Source of the DNA: Pseudomonadota bacterium
GTDB lineage: Bacteria; Pseudomonadota; Gammaproteobacteria; Woeseiales; Woeseiaceae
Length of the DNA stretch: 15,800 bases
NCBI GenBank assembly: GCA_027295475.1
Contig: JAPUKV010000133.1
Span: 1 to 15,800 of the forward strand
Direction of reading: 5' to 3'
The position numbers and the translations under genes were made by a program. The notes below the pieces were generated by a model. It was given only the letters and a program-made list of their open reading frames with translations. It made no database searches and was not told where the DNA came from. Of this stretch, positions 6,714 to 13,902 are shown piece after piece; the stretch's first letter is position 1, and the number at the start of each line of letters is the position of its first letter.

Positions 6714-8261
6714 TCATTCCCAGCTGCCCAGCACTACGTTGTTCCATTTTCTTATGGGCGACTCGTCTTCGTCTGCGGCCCCGATCGCTGACTCATCGGC
6801 GTTCTGCGGTGGATTCTGTACCGCCCGAGGTTCTTCTATCTGGTTCAGGGCGCGCAGAAACTGGCTGCGTACCTCGGCCACATGCTTGTTTATGGTGCTT
6901 GCCTGCCAGTCGCTCGTGTCTATGGGTGGAAGCACTTCGATATTGACAGTGGCGGAACGAAAAATGAATTCACCTTTGGGCGCAACGTCAATCGCATTGT
7001 GGATGACGATGGGCACCACCGGGACACCGGCCTGCATCGCAAGATGAAACGCCCCTTTCTTGAAACGCCCAAGTCGCGGGCTGATCGTCCGCGTGCCTTC
7101 CGGCGCTATCACAACCGATTTGCCGTCATCGCGCATCGCGTCGACCAGCGGCAGCATTGCCTCTATTGCGCTGGCGCTGTCTTGCCGGTCGATAAACACG
7201 ACACCGGCAAACTCGAGTATCTGCCCGATCAGCGGATAGTGCTTGATTTCCTTCTTGCCGACACCCGCAATGTCGCGGCGCAGTAGCTTCGCAATGATGA
7301 TGATGTCGGCTTTGCTTTGATGATTGAAAACGAAGACTGCGGGCCGATTTTCCCAGACGTGGTACTCGCCTTTAATATTCAACTTGAGGCCAATGAGTGC
7401 CGCTGCGACATCTCCAAACAGCGAAGCACCAAAATTCTGCGCCTCGCGAACAGATCCTGTTAACGCCCAGATCGGCAAGGCCGCAGCAAACGCCGGCACA
7501 ATGCTCCAGGTTGCGGCGATCGAGCGCAGGTAATCGGTTGCGCGAGCCTGGCCCCTGCTGGCAAAGCGTCGAATCAACCACCCTCGCCTCTCGGAGATCG
7601 CGGTGAGCTTATCGTTCGGGTTGAGCGGCTGTGGTTTGCCGACTCGCTCGAGCAGTGCCAGGTCTTCATGACTGTCGGTGTAGAAAAAGCTCTCATCCAG
7701 ATTGACGCCGCGTGCTTTCGCAAGCTCTTCGGCGGCCGTAACTTTGCCCTGCCCCCAGCAGGTAGGCCTAACCACGGCACCGGTGAACTCGCCGTTTTCT
7801 ACGACGAGTTCCGTGCACAGAACGGTGTCGATGCCGAGATCGGCGGCGGCCGATTCAATTTGGTATCTGGTTGCCGACGAAATGATCGCGATGGTGTGCC
7901 CCTTTCTCGAGTGGGCCTCCACCAAAGCCCTCGCTTCGGGATAAATCTGCCTCGCGAGGTACTTTCTGTACACCTCGTCGCCGAACTCGGCGTAGCTCTC
8001 TTCAGAAACGCCGCGCAACATCTTCGCCGCTGCTACCATCATGCCGGAGAAGCCAATGCTTCCGAGGCCGTAACTGGTCATAGCCGCCAGCAATTCCGTC
8101 AGTTCACGAGGCGAGAGGTCGGCTCGCTTGATCCGCTCCTTAATGAAGGAAAATACGGAAAAGCCGGCGATCAGGGTGCCGTCGAAATCAAAAAATGCCC
8201 CGACGGTCGGGCCGTCGGGTGCCGCTTCGACAGCCTTGGTAATGTCTTTGTGCCTGGGCAT
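6714..8261 (-). CDS. Bifunctional HAD-IB phosphatase / 1-acylglycerol-3-phosphate acyltransferase (PlsC-type) fusion
   Basis: A 515-residue two-domain protein and the first gene of the lipid operon. Residues about 20-225 are a HAD-IB phosphatase: motif I FFDFDGTL (D25, D27), a motif II serine in IISSAT (S128), lysine in GQGKV (K173), and motif IV YTDSHEDLALL (D196, D200). A hydrophobic stretch around 248-270 links to a PlsC domain: NHQSKAD (H314, D319), FIDR (356-359), APEGTR (386-391) and GVPVVPIVI (412-420). The C-terminal 35 residues are acidic and low-complexity. The PlsC half should convert lysophosphatidate to phosphatidate. The HAD half is SerB-like in sequence, but here it could dephosphorylate phosphatidate or lysophosphatidate to feed the diacylglycerol acyltransferase (inference). 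The same architecture is known in M. tuberculosis Rv2483c. Confidence 0.93.
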   Translation of the reverse strand: MPRHKDITKAVEAAPDGPTVGAFFDFDGTLIAGFSVFSFIKERIKRADLSPRELTELLAAMTSYGLGSIGFSGMMVAAAKMLRGVSEESYAEFGDEVYRKYLARQIYPEARALVEAHSRKGHTIAIISSATRYQIESAAADLGIDTVLCTELVVENGEFTGAVVRPTCWGQGKVTAAEELAKARGVNLDESFFYTDSHEDLALLERVGKPQPLNPNDKLTAISERRGWLIRRFASRGQARATDYLRSIAATWSIVPAFAAALPIWALTGSVREAQNFGASLFGDVAAALIGLKLNIKGEYHVWENRPAVFVFNHQSKADIIIIAKLLRRDIAGVGKKEIKHYPLIGQILEFAGVVFIDRQDSASAIEAMLPLVDAMRDDGKSVVIAPEGTRTISPRLGRFKKGAFHLAMQAGVPVVPIVIHNAIDVAPKGEFIFRSATVNIEVLPPIDTSDWQASTINKHVAEVRSQFLRALNQIEEPRAVQNPPQNADESAIGAADEDESPIRKWNNVVLGSWE

Positions 8262-8516
8262 TCTTGAGTTTCTGCTCGGTCTATTATCAGATTATTGTCG
8301 TATTATTGCGGCCATCGTCTGGCTTTTATGTGCGCCGGCTCTGCTTATTTCGTCCTGCCGTCTACATTACTACTTTCTCGAACGATGATCGCACCGTGGT
8401 CAACGATACGGGCGATCTCGCACTCTCGATAATGTTGCCAGCCCTATTTTTCGTCCGGCTTCTGATACCATCAAATGGCGCCAGGTAGCGAAAAAACAAG
8501 GCGGGAGGAAAACCCA
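8262..8516. promoter_or_regulatory. Divergent intergenic control region of the lipid operon and the aldolase-like gene
   Basis: This 255-nt gap separates divergent gene starts and must contain promoters for both directions. Near the lipid operon, 8282-8308 is AT-rich with three ATTAT-type repeats (8283-8288, 8291-8297, 8302-8308), the last two exactly 11 bp apart. Read on the minus strand these give AATAATA/GATAAT words that could form a -10 or an operator. No confident -35/-10 pair was found on either strand. No tRNA or riboswitch was recognised. Confidence 0.45.
8503..8508 (+). promoter_or_regulatory. Ribosome binding site fixing the aldolase-like gene start
   Basis: The sequence GGGAGG, followed by AAAA, ends 8 nt before the ATG at 8517. 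This is a near-ideal Shine-Dalgarno. It selects the inner ATG over the in-frame ATG at 8475, which would add 14 polar residues and has no comparable site. Confidence 0.8.
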
Positions 8517-9281
8517 ATGGCAACCGCACTTCAGACAATTCAGGAGCAGGTTTCTACCGAAGAATGGCGGGTACGGCAGGACCTGGCCGCTCTCTACCGC
8601 CTGATCGCCATGCACGGCTGGGACGACCTCGTGTTCACTCACATCACAGCGCGGGTTCCGGGCCCCGAACACCATTTTCTGATCAATCCTTACGGCATAC
8701 TTTTCGAATCGGTGACGGCATCCAGCCTGATCAAGGTGGATCTCGAGGGCAACAAGATCATCGACACGCAGTATCCGTTCAACCCGGCGGGTTTTACGAT
8801 TCATAGCGCCATCCACGAGGTCCGCGAAGACGCTCAATGCGTGATTCATTTACACACGAGAGCCGGCGTCGCCGTTTCGGCACAGAAAGAGGGGCTGCTG
8901 CCTATCTCACAGCAGGCAACTGTCGCACTGGGCTCGCTTGCTTACCATGACTATGAAGGCATTGCGCTGAATCCGGATGAGAAGATTCGGCTGCAGCAGG
9001 ATCTCGGCGATAAAATCTCGATGATTCTGCGCAATCACGGCACCCTGGTCGCCGGACCGAGCATCGCGGACGCCTGGCTTTCCATGTACATCCTGGAGAC
9101 GTCCTGCCAGATCCAGATTGCCGCCCAGGCGGGCGGCCGGGAACTGATCCTGCTTGACGAGGAGATAACGCGCATAAATCGCAAGAGCGTTACCGAAGCC
9201 ACTGCTGGCCAGGGTGGCCAGATCGCCTGGGCCGCCATGATAGATAAAGTCGAGCGGCACGATCCCTCGTTTCGGAATTGA
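8517..9281 (+). CDS. Class II aldolase/adducin-domain protein
   Basis: A 254-residue cytosolic protein of the class II aldolase/adducin fold, which binds a divalent metal and handles small hydroxylated or phosphorylated carbonyl substrates. Visible features: LYRLIAMHGWDDLVFTHIT (26-44), NPYG (57-60), IHSAIH (95-100), HLHT (H111, H113) and RNHG (H174), the last three histidines being the expected metal ligands. The position matching the catalytic glutamate of fuculose-1-phosphate aldolase appears to be glycine (NPAGFTIH), as in many adducin-like members, so a classical retro-aldol role is doubtful. The start is chosen from the strong ribosome-binding site at 8503-8508. It diverges from the lipid operon and is followed 48 nt later by another plus-strand gene. 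The substrate is unknown. Confidence 0.88.
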   Translation: MATALQTIQEQVSTEEWRVRQDLAALYRLIAMHGWDDLVFTHITARVPGPEHHFLINPYGILFESVTASSLIKVDLEGNKIIDTQYPFNPAGFTIHSAIHEVREDAQCVIHLHTRAGVAVSAQKEGLLPISQQATVALGSLAYHDYEGIALNPDEKIRLQQDLGDKISMILRNHGTLVAGPSIADAWLSMYILETSCQIQIAAQAGGRELILLDEEITRINRKSVTEATAGQGGQIAWAAMIDKVERHDPSFRN

Positions 9282-9329
9282 CGAACTATTCCGCTGCCAA
9301 AGCGCAAACCATACGCGGCGAATAGAGAT

Positions 9330-10031
9330 ATGAGCGCTGCAAAAGAGCTGCGCGAATATGCCGCTCGCAGCAACGCGCTACACCAGGAGTATCTCGGGGA
9401 TCCCGAACTCCTGGAACGGTATGAACGCTTTGTCGCCTGGCAGCTCGATTACATGTTGCCGTTTTACGAAGATCTCAGGGCGTCCGAGGACTATGCGGCA
9501 GCCGTCGATTTTGTTGTTTCCGATCTGACCGGGATGGGAATCAATCAACGCGACCACGATCTCGCCCGGGTCGTCCCGCTCATGTGCAAGATGCTGCCGG
9601 ACAAGGCATTGCGCACCGTTGCTACGGCAATGCGGCTCAACGCCCGCGTTCTGGGCATAAACCTCGCGATTTGTCGCGAGTTATATAAGGACATACCTGT
9701 CGACGCGGACGTCTCGGAAGCAGAATATTGTTCCGCCTGCCGGCGTGCAAGCCGACTTGATGAGTGTCTTGAACTCGTTCATCTGACCGGTGAAGTCGGT
9801 CACAGTCTGGATCATGTGATCCGCATTCCAATGATCGGCCTGATGCTGAAAGCCATGCGGACGCCGGCACGCCTCGCAGGATTCGGGGTGCTGCAAAGAT
9901 TCCTGGAAAAGGGCTACAGGACATTTGTCGCACTCGAAGACGTTGATCAGTTTCTCGATGACATTACACTTCGCATGACCGACGTCTTTACACGGATATT
10001 CACGGAACCCGTGGAGAATCTGCATCAGTGA
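9330..10031 (+). CDS. Conserved helical protein, probably FFLEELY-motif family, function unknown
   Basis: A 233-residue protein with no signal peptide and no clear membrane segment. It appears mostly alpha-helical, rich in charged and leucine residues, with two cysteines close together (SACRRAS region) and an EVGHSLDHVIRIP stretch. The segment AVDFVVSDLTG, followed by GINQRDHDLARVVPLM and MLPDKALRTVATAMRLN, resembles the layout of the proteobacterial FFLEELY-motif family: motif, then RDxDxAR, then LPxxALxTVA. The motif itself would be degenerate (VVSDLTG for FLEELYG). This match is from memory. It may be co-transcribed with the aldolase-like gene 48 nt upstream. The ribosome-binding site is weak. 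No biochemical function can be given. Confidence 0.72.
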   Translation: MSAAKELREYAARSNALHQEYLGDPELLERYERFVAWQLDYMLPFYEDLRASEDYAAAVDFVVSDLTGMGINQRDHDLARVVPLMCKMLPDKALRTVATAMRLNARVLGINLAICRELYKDIPVDADVSEAEYCSACRRASRLDECLELVHLTGEVGHSLDHVIRIPMIGLMLKAMRTPARLAGFGVLQRFLEKGYRTFVALEDVDQFLDDITLRMTDVFTRIFTEPVENLHQ

Positions 10032-10153
10032 TTTGACTTCATCTAACAGAAACGCAGACCTGAATCCGTAATTTCAGAACCTGCATCCGACGCGATCGAC
10101 AATACACTGTTGATTGAGAAGGATCGGCATCTGTGGGGCTAGCCCGGATCAGA

Positions 10154-11077
10154 TCAGAGACCGACACTCTGGCGCAGAATATTGTAGGGCGCCAGCTCTG
10201 GTTTGCGGCAGTTCCCGAGTCTTACGATGCTGGTATGCACGAACGCAAACTGACCCGACAGGCTGGCGTGACTGACCATGTCCGTGAATACCAGCCACGC
10301 GGAGAACGGCGAATATCGGAGTTCCTCATGTCCAACTCGGTCTTCCTGAAAGGATGGCGTGTCCTTCATGTAATTGTGAAACTTTCGCATTGCGCGATCG
10401 TACGGCGACGAATCAAGGATCTTCGCCTCTGGCAAACCAGCCGACGCCAGCCCGTTCAGAAGTCCCGTTCTCAAATGATCCCACGGGCGCTTCTGCAGAT
10501 AGGTTTTGCTTGCATGTGTGGGTTTGATATTCGCCGCTTCACCGAAGCGGGAATATAGCTGCGAAAAATCACCCTTGGTTGCCCAGACCCGGTCTTCAAT
10601 CGGATTAACATTGATAAAAAAACGCATGATGCGGTCACCGTTGGTCGCACCGTACGCACCAGCATCGATGTGGACCAATTCGTTGCTGGCATGCGGCTTG
10701 AGATTTCGCCCTTTTTCCTGCATGGGACGGAAGCTGCAGGTTCCAACCGTCCAGCCCGGAGTCAGACTGGGAGCAACCTTTGACAGAAAATCACCAATGT
10801 GGTCGCTCATAGAGACCAGAGTTCTGTGTACCCGATCTGCGATGTCCGGATCGTCGGTATCGAGCCCGCGAACACGACCCGATTCCGGATGATAGCTTAT
10901 ATTCTTTAACTTCAATAATTTAGGTAATTCTTCGCGAAAAAAAACGAGTTCTTCGGGCGCAGGCAGTTCAACGGGCGACACGGGAAAATAAACGATTTTG
11001 CCCTCTTCCAAGGCGTCCGATAGATCATGCTGCCCGGCATTACTTAGCCTTTGGCTATCGAAAACTTCCAGCGTCAT
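10154..11077 (-). CDS. kdoO: Kdo hydroxylase-like Fe(II)/2-oxoglutarate dioxygenase (KdoO family)
   Basis: A 307-residue protein resembling KdoO. KdoO uses Fe(II), 2-oxoglutarate and O2 to hydroxylate the outer 3-deoxy-D-manno-octulosonic acid of the LPS inner core, giving Ko. Visible features: a leading region with GKIVYFPVSP (26-35), ISYHPESGRVRGLD (60-73), and the iron-site motif LVHIDAGAYGATNGDRIMRF with HxD at H136/D138. The probable distal ligand is H270 in MVSHASLSGQFAFVHT. Length matches the family (about 300). No signal peptide or membrane segment is seen. A GAGAGAG stretch 5-11 nt before the ATG could serve as the ribosome-binding site. It is divergent from a GT9 glycosyltransferase gene, which fits an LPS-core role. 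The converging gap at 10032-10153 holds no convincing terminator. Confidence 0.85.
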   Translation of the reverse strand: MTLEVFDSQRLSNAGQHDLSDALEEGKIVYFPVSPVELPAPEELVFFREELPKLLKLKNISYHPESGRVRGLDTDDPDIADRVHRTLVSMSDHIGDFLSKVAPSLTPGWTVGTCSFRPMQEKGRNLKPHASNELVHIDAGAYGATNGDRIMRFFINVNPIEDRVWATKGDFSQLYSRFGEAANIKPTHASKTYLQKRPWDHLRTGLLNGLASAGLPEAKILDSSPYDRAMRKFHNYMKDTPSFQEDRVGHEELRYSPFSAWLVFTDMVSHASLSGQFAFVHTSIVRLGNCRKPELAPYNILRQSVGL

Positions 11078-11183
11078 GTCGCTCTCTCGGGCGGAGTCGC
11101 CGTTATTATGGCATGGTTCATCATTATCATGTCAGTGACGAATTCCAACAGTCGCCTGGGTCTGTTTTGAATTAATTATTGCG
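11078..11183. promoter_or_regulatory. Divergent promoter region between the KdoO-like and GT9 genes
   Basis: A 106-nt AT-rich gap. On the minus strand a weak promoter-like pair is visible: CTGACA (complement of 11130-11135) and CATAAT (complement of 11105-11110), with a long 19-nt spacer. Between them lies GATAATGAT, which matches the first half of the Fur-box consensus; the other half does not match well. No clear plus-strand promoter was found, though TTGAATTAATTATTG just before the ATG is AT-rich. Confidence 0.3.
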
Positions 11184-12254
11184 ATGTTGCGAACAGACAT
11201 TATACCGAAAAATATCTGTATCTTGCGCTTGTCTGCTTTAGGCGACGTGACACACGCAGTGCCGGTCGTGCGTGCGATTCAAAAATTCTGGCCCGATACG
11301 AAAATCACCTGGGTATGCGGTAAACATGAGCACGAACTCCTGTCGGGTTTGGAGGGCGTGCGCTTTGTCACCCTTGACAAGAAGGCAGGCTGGCGCGGTT
11401 ACCGGGATCTGGGTCGGAAACTGCGCGGCGAGCGATTCGACGTCCTGCTGCATATGCAGGTTTCCGCCAGAGCTAATCTGGCCGCCGCATTCATCAGGGC
11501 CGACGTCAGGCTGGGATGGGACAAGGCGCGCTCACGCGATCTGCATCAGCTCTTTGTCGGTCACCGTGTACCCTCTACGAAACAGCAACATCAAGTGCAG
11601 GGCCATCTATCGTTTGCCAGGGCTCTCGGCCTGGATGCGGATGAGCCAATCTGGGATTTACCGGTGACAACTGAAAGCAAGGATTTTGCTGCAAAGCATT
11701 TGCCCGGAGAAAAGCGGACCCTGTTGCTTTCTCCCTGTTCAAGCCACCCGTATCGAAACTGGTCCGTGCAACGCTATGCACTGGTCGCCGATTACGCCAT
11801 CGAGCAACTCGCCATGCGAGTGGCGTTGATTGGTGGTCCCAGTCAACATGAGAGAGCCATCGGCATCGAGATAGAAAAGGCGATGACGAACAAAACGGTT
11901 AATCTGATCGGCAAAGATACGCTACAGGACTTACTGGCCCTGTTACAGCGTGCCGATATCTTACTCTCACCTGATTCCGGTCCCGCGCACTTTGCCAATG
12001 CGGTTGGCACATTGGTCATTGGGTTGCATGCGTGCACCTGGTCCATTCGCAGCGGGCCGTACAATTTTCTGCACTTTTGTGTGGACAAGTTTCCAGAAGC
12101 CGCTGAAAAGTTTCGGCATAAGAATCCTGAAGATCTGCGCTGGGGGACACGAATCGAGGAGCCGGGCGTAATGGACCTGATACAAACTGACGAAGTGATC
12201 GATCGGCTACTACAGGCGGTCAAACAGCAACCACCTGAGCATCTGAATCACTGA
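11184..12254 (+). CDS. Glycosyltransferase family 9 protein (ADP-heptose:LPS heptosyltransferase-like)
   Basis: A 356-residue GT-B glycosyltransferase of the WaaC/WaaF/WaaQ family, which transfers heptose from ADP-heptose to the LPS inner core on the cytoplasmic face of the inner membrane. N-terminal domain: ICILRLSALGDVTHAVPV (11-28), with D21 at the catalytic-base position, and VSARANLAAAFIRA. C-terminal domain: SPCSSHPYRNWSVQRYALVA (183-202), VALIGGPS (213-220) and the nucleotide-sugar motif SPDSGPAHFANAVGT (262-276). Length fits the family (about 320-360). The S-x-L-G-D motif is intact, so it should be active. Which heptose, Kdo or other acceptor it uses cannot be decided. The divergent KdoO-like neighbour supports an inner-core role. 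It converges with the transporter gene across a 74-nt gap with no obvious hairpin. Confidence 0.9.
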   Translation: MLRTDIIPKNICILRLSALGDVTHAVPVVRAIQKFWPDTKITWVCGKHEHELLSGLEGVRFVTLDKKAGWRGYRDLGRKLRGERFDVLLHMQVSARANLAAAFIRADVRLGWDKARSRDLHQLFVGHRVPSTKQQHQVQGHLSFARALGLDADEPIWDLPVTTESKDFAAKHLPGEKRTLLLSPCSSHPYRNWSVQRYALVADYAIEQLAMRVALIGGPSQHERAIGIEIEKAMTNKTVNLIGKDTLQDLLALLQRADILLSPDSGPAHFANAVGTLVIGLHACTWSIRSGPYNFLHFCVDKFPEAAEKFRHKNPEDLRWGTRIEEPGVMDLIQTDEVIDRLLQAVKQQPPEHLNH

Positions 12255-12328
12255 ACTTTACTCATATGACTCTGACGTGGGCCTAACTCCGTGATCTTAA
12301 AATCTGCAAGCGAGTCGAGCGGATTTCA

Positions 12329-13705
12329 TTACTCCATAATCCCCATGACGAGAACGATGAGTAGTACGGGTGGTATGACGAATCGGATCATGAAGCGCCA
12401 GAACGTGAAGAACAGTCCTTCCTGCACACCGATTTCGTCGAGCTTGATGTGTTTGGGCACAACCCAGCCGATAAAAACAGAGATCAGCAAGCCGCCAATC
12501 AATAACAGAATGTTGGCTGCCATAAAATCGAGCGAATCGAAGATCGTCTTGCCCGCAAACGCGGGAATGAAATCCAGCGGATAGAATTCCGACCAGTCAC
12601 CCATCGACATGATTGTCAGAATACCCACGGCCCAGGCAGCTCCGACCGCGATCAATACACCGTTTTTCCGTTTGATGCCCCATTGTTCATTGACCCAGGA
12701 GACAACGGCTTCGGCGCAACCTATACAAGAGGACAGTGCCGCGGCAATCAAAAGAATAAAGAATATGGATCCGAAAAGCTGACCCCCCGGCATTTGTCCG
12801 AATGCGAGCGGCAACGTCTGGAAGATCAACCCCGGACCGCTGGACGGCTCCAGGCCGAACGCGAAAACGAGCGGAAATATTGTGAAACCGGCGAGTAGCG
12901 CGACAGTGGTATCCGCAAGAATAACGATCGTCGCCGACCGTGGAATCGATATTTCCTTCGGCAAATAGGAACCGAACGTGATCAAGGCTGCCATGCCGAT
13001 GCCGATAGAGAAGAATGCCTGCCCGATTGCGATCATCACTGTCTTGACCGTGACCTTGGAGAAATCCGGTTCGAGCATGAATTTCAGCGCGGCCGCCATA
13101 TCGCCGGCAATTGCCCCATAGATAACCATGATGATCAACGCCACGAATAGAGCAGGCATCAGTATTTTCACCGCTTTCTCGATGCCTGCCTGGACTCCGC
13201 GCCTGACAATAAAAATAACGATCAGGTTGACGATCGTGTGCCAGAACAGCAAGCGCCCCGGATTGCTCATTAATCCGCTGAACATGGCATTCGATTGCCT
13301 GGCGTCTACGCCTTCGAATGCACCGCTTGCCGCGCGCACGAAGTAATCGAAAGTCCAGCCCGACAACACCGTGTAGTAGGACAAGATGATGAATACGCAA
13401 AATACCGCCAGCGTGCCGAACGCGCCCCAGCGGGCACTGGCGCCGGATTCTGCTGCAACGGCGCGAATGCTGCCGGACGGACTGCTTCGTCCACGCCGGC
13501 CGATGGTCAATTCACTGATAAAAAGCGGCAGACCAATGCCAAGTGCGCAGACCAGATAAATAATGAGGAACGCGCTGCCACCATTTTGACCGGTGATATA
13601 CGGGAAACGCCAGATATTGCCCAGTCCAACGGCGAAGCCAACAGCCGCCAGGAGAAAACCAAGTCGTGACGACCACTGTTCGTTGGAATTTTCTGCCCCC
13701 GCCAT
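12329..13705 (-). CDS. Sodium-dependent amino-acid transporter of the NSS (SNF) family
   Basis: A 458-residue inner-membrane symporter with the LeuT fold. The sequence contains 11 or 12 hydrophobic segments. TM1 carries the family signature AVGLGNIWRFPY (25-36) followed by NGGSAF. G27 lies where monoamine transporters have an aspartate, which fits an amino-acid substrate. Other recognisable blocks are PLFISELTIGRR, SYYTVLSGWTFDY and QAFFSIGIGMAALITFGSY; the last corresponds to the unwound TM6 region (inference). The length is like short bacterial members such as MhsT. A strong Shine-Dalgarno, AAAGGAGT, sits just before the ATG. It is divergent from an exported amidohydrolase, and the two could form a peptide-hydrolysis and amino-acid uptake pair (inference). 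The specific substrate cannot be told. Confidence 0.95.
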   Translation of the reverse strand: MAGAENSNEQWSSRLGFLLAAVGFAVGLGNIWRFPYITGQNGGSAFLIIYLVCALGIGLPLFISELTIGRRGRSSPSGSIRAVAAESGASARWGAFGTLAVFCVFIILSYYTVLSGWTFDYFVRAASGAFEGVDARQSNAMFSGLMSNPGRLLFWHTIVNLIVIFIVRRGVQAGIEKAVKILMPALFVALIIMVIYGAIAGDMAAALKFMLEPDFSKVTVKTVMIAIGQAFFSIGIGMAALITFGSYLPKEISIPRSATIVILADTTVALLAGFTIFPLVFAFGLEPSSGPGLIFQTLPLAFGQMPGGQLFGSIFFILLIAAALSSCIGCAEAVVSWVNEQWGIKRKNGVLIAVGAAWAVGILTIMSMGDWSEFYPLDFIPAFAGKTIFDSLDFMAANILLLIGGLLISVFIGWVVPKHIKLDEIGVQEGLFFTFWRFMIRFVIPPVLLIVLVMGIME

Positions 13706-13733
13706 TTGCCACTCCTTTCTTAATTTTGTTCAC

Positions 13734-13748
13734 CGGGGGTGTCCCCCG
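13734..13748. promoter_or_regulatory. Short GC hairpin in the transporter leader
   Basis: A perfect 6-bp stem, CGGGGG/CCCCCG, with a 3-nt loop lies 28 nt upstream of the transporter ATG. It is probably within the leader RNA if transcription starts further upstream. No U-tract follows on the minus strand, so it does not look like a simple terminator. Confidence 0.35.
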
Positions 13749-13852
13749 CACGGGCCGGATTTGCGACATCTTCTCATAACCGGAGCAAAAAACTGCGTTG
13801 TCTGCCGCTTTTTCTCCTGATAATTCGCATCGTGCAGATCAGGGCAACAGGC

Positions 13853-13858
13853 TACAAT
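13853..13858 (+). promoter_or_regulatory. Candidate -10 element of the amidohydrolase gene
   Basis: TACAAT in the context GGCTACAATGCC matches the sigma-70 -10 consensus at 5 of 6 positions. It would place the transcription start near 13864, giving a leader of about 40 nt. No good -35 hexamer is visible at 16-18 nt spacing. Confidence 0.35.
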
Positions 13859-13902
13859 GCCCGACCCTGCCCAAAGAACTATTAACCAATGGATGACAGC
13901 AA

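Larger units (their letters stand above)
13706..13902. promoter_or_regulatory. Divergent control region between the NSS transporter and the amidohydrolase
   Basis: A 197-nt gap. On the transporter side are its Shine-Dalgarno (complement of 13712-13716) and a GC hairpin at 13734-13748. On the amidohydrolase side is a good -10-like TACAAT at 13853-13858, but no convincing -35. A six-codon mini-ORF (13889-13906) precedes and overlaps the amidohydrolase start. No known riboswitch was recognised. Confidence 0.45.

Noticed and set aside
6714..8261. Phosphoserine phosphatase (SerB)
   Set aside because: The HAD-IB motifs are similar, but the protein is fused to a complete PlsC acyltransferase domain and lies in a lipid operon.
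8475..8516. Upstream in-frame ATG for the aldolase-like gene
   Set aside because: The ATG at 8517 has a strong GGGAGG site 8 nt away and begins where the family sequence normally begins. The extension is polar and contains the ribosome-binding site itself.
10032..10153. Possible small gene or terminator between the converging FFLEELY-like and KdoO-like genes
   Set aside because: Only a weak 5-bp inverted repeat (CTGAA/TTCAG) is present, with no U-tract and no convincing coding signal.
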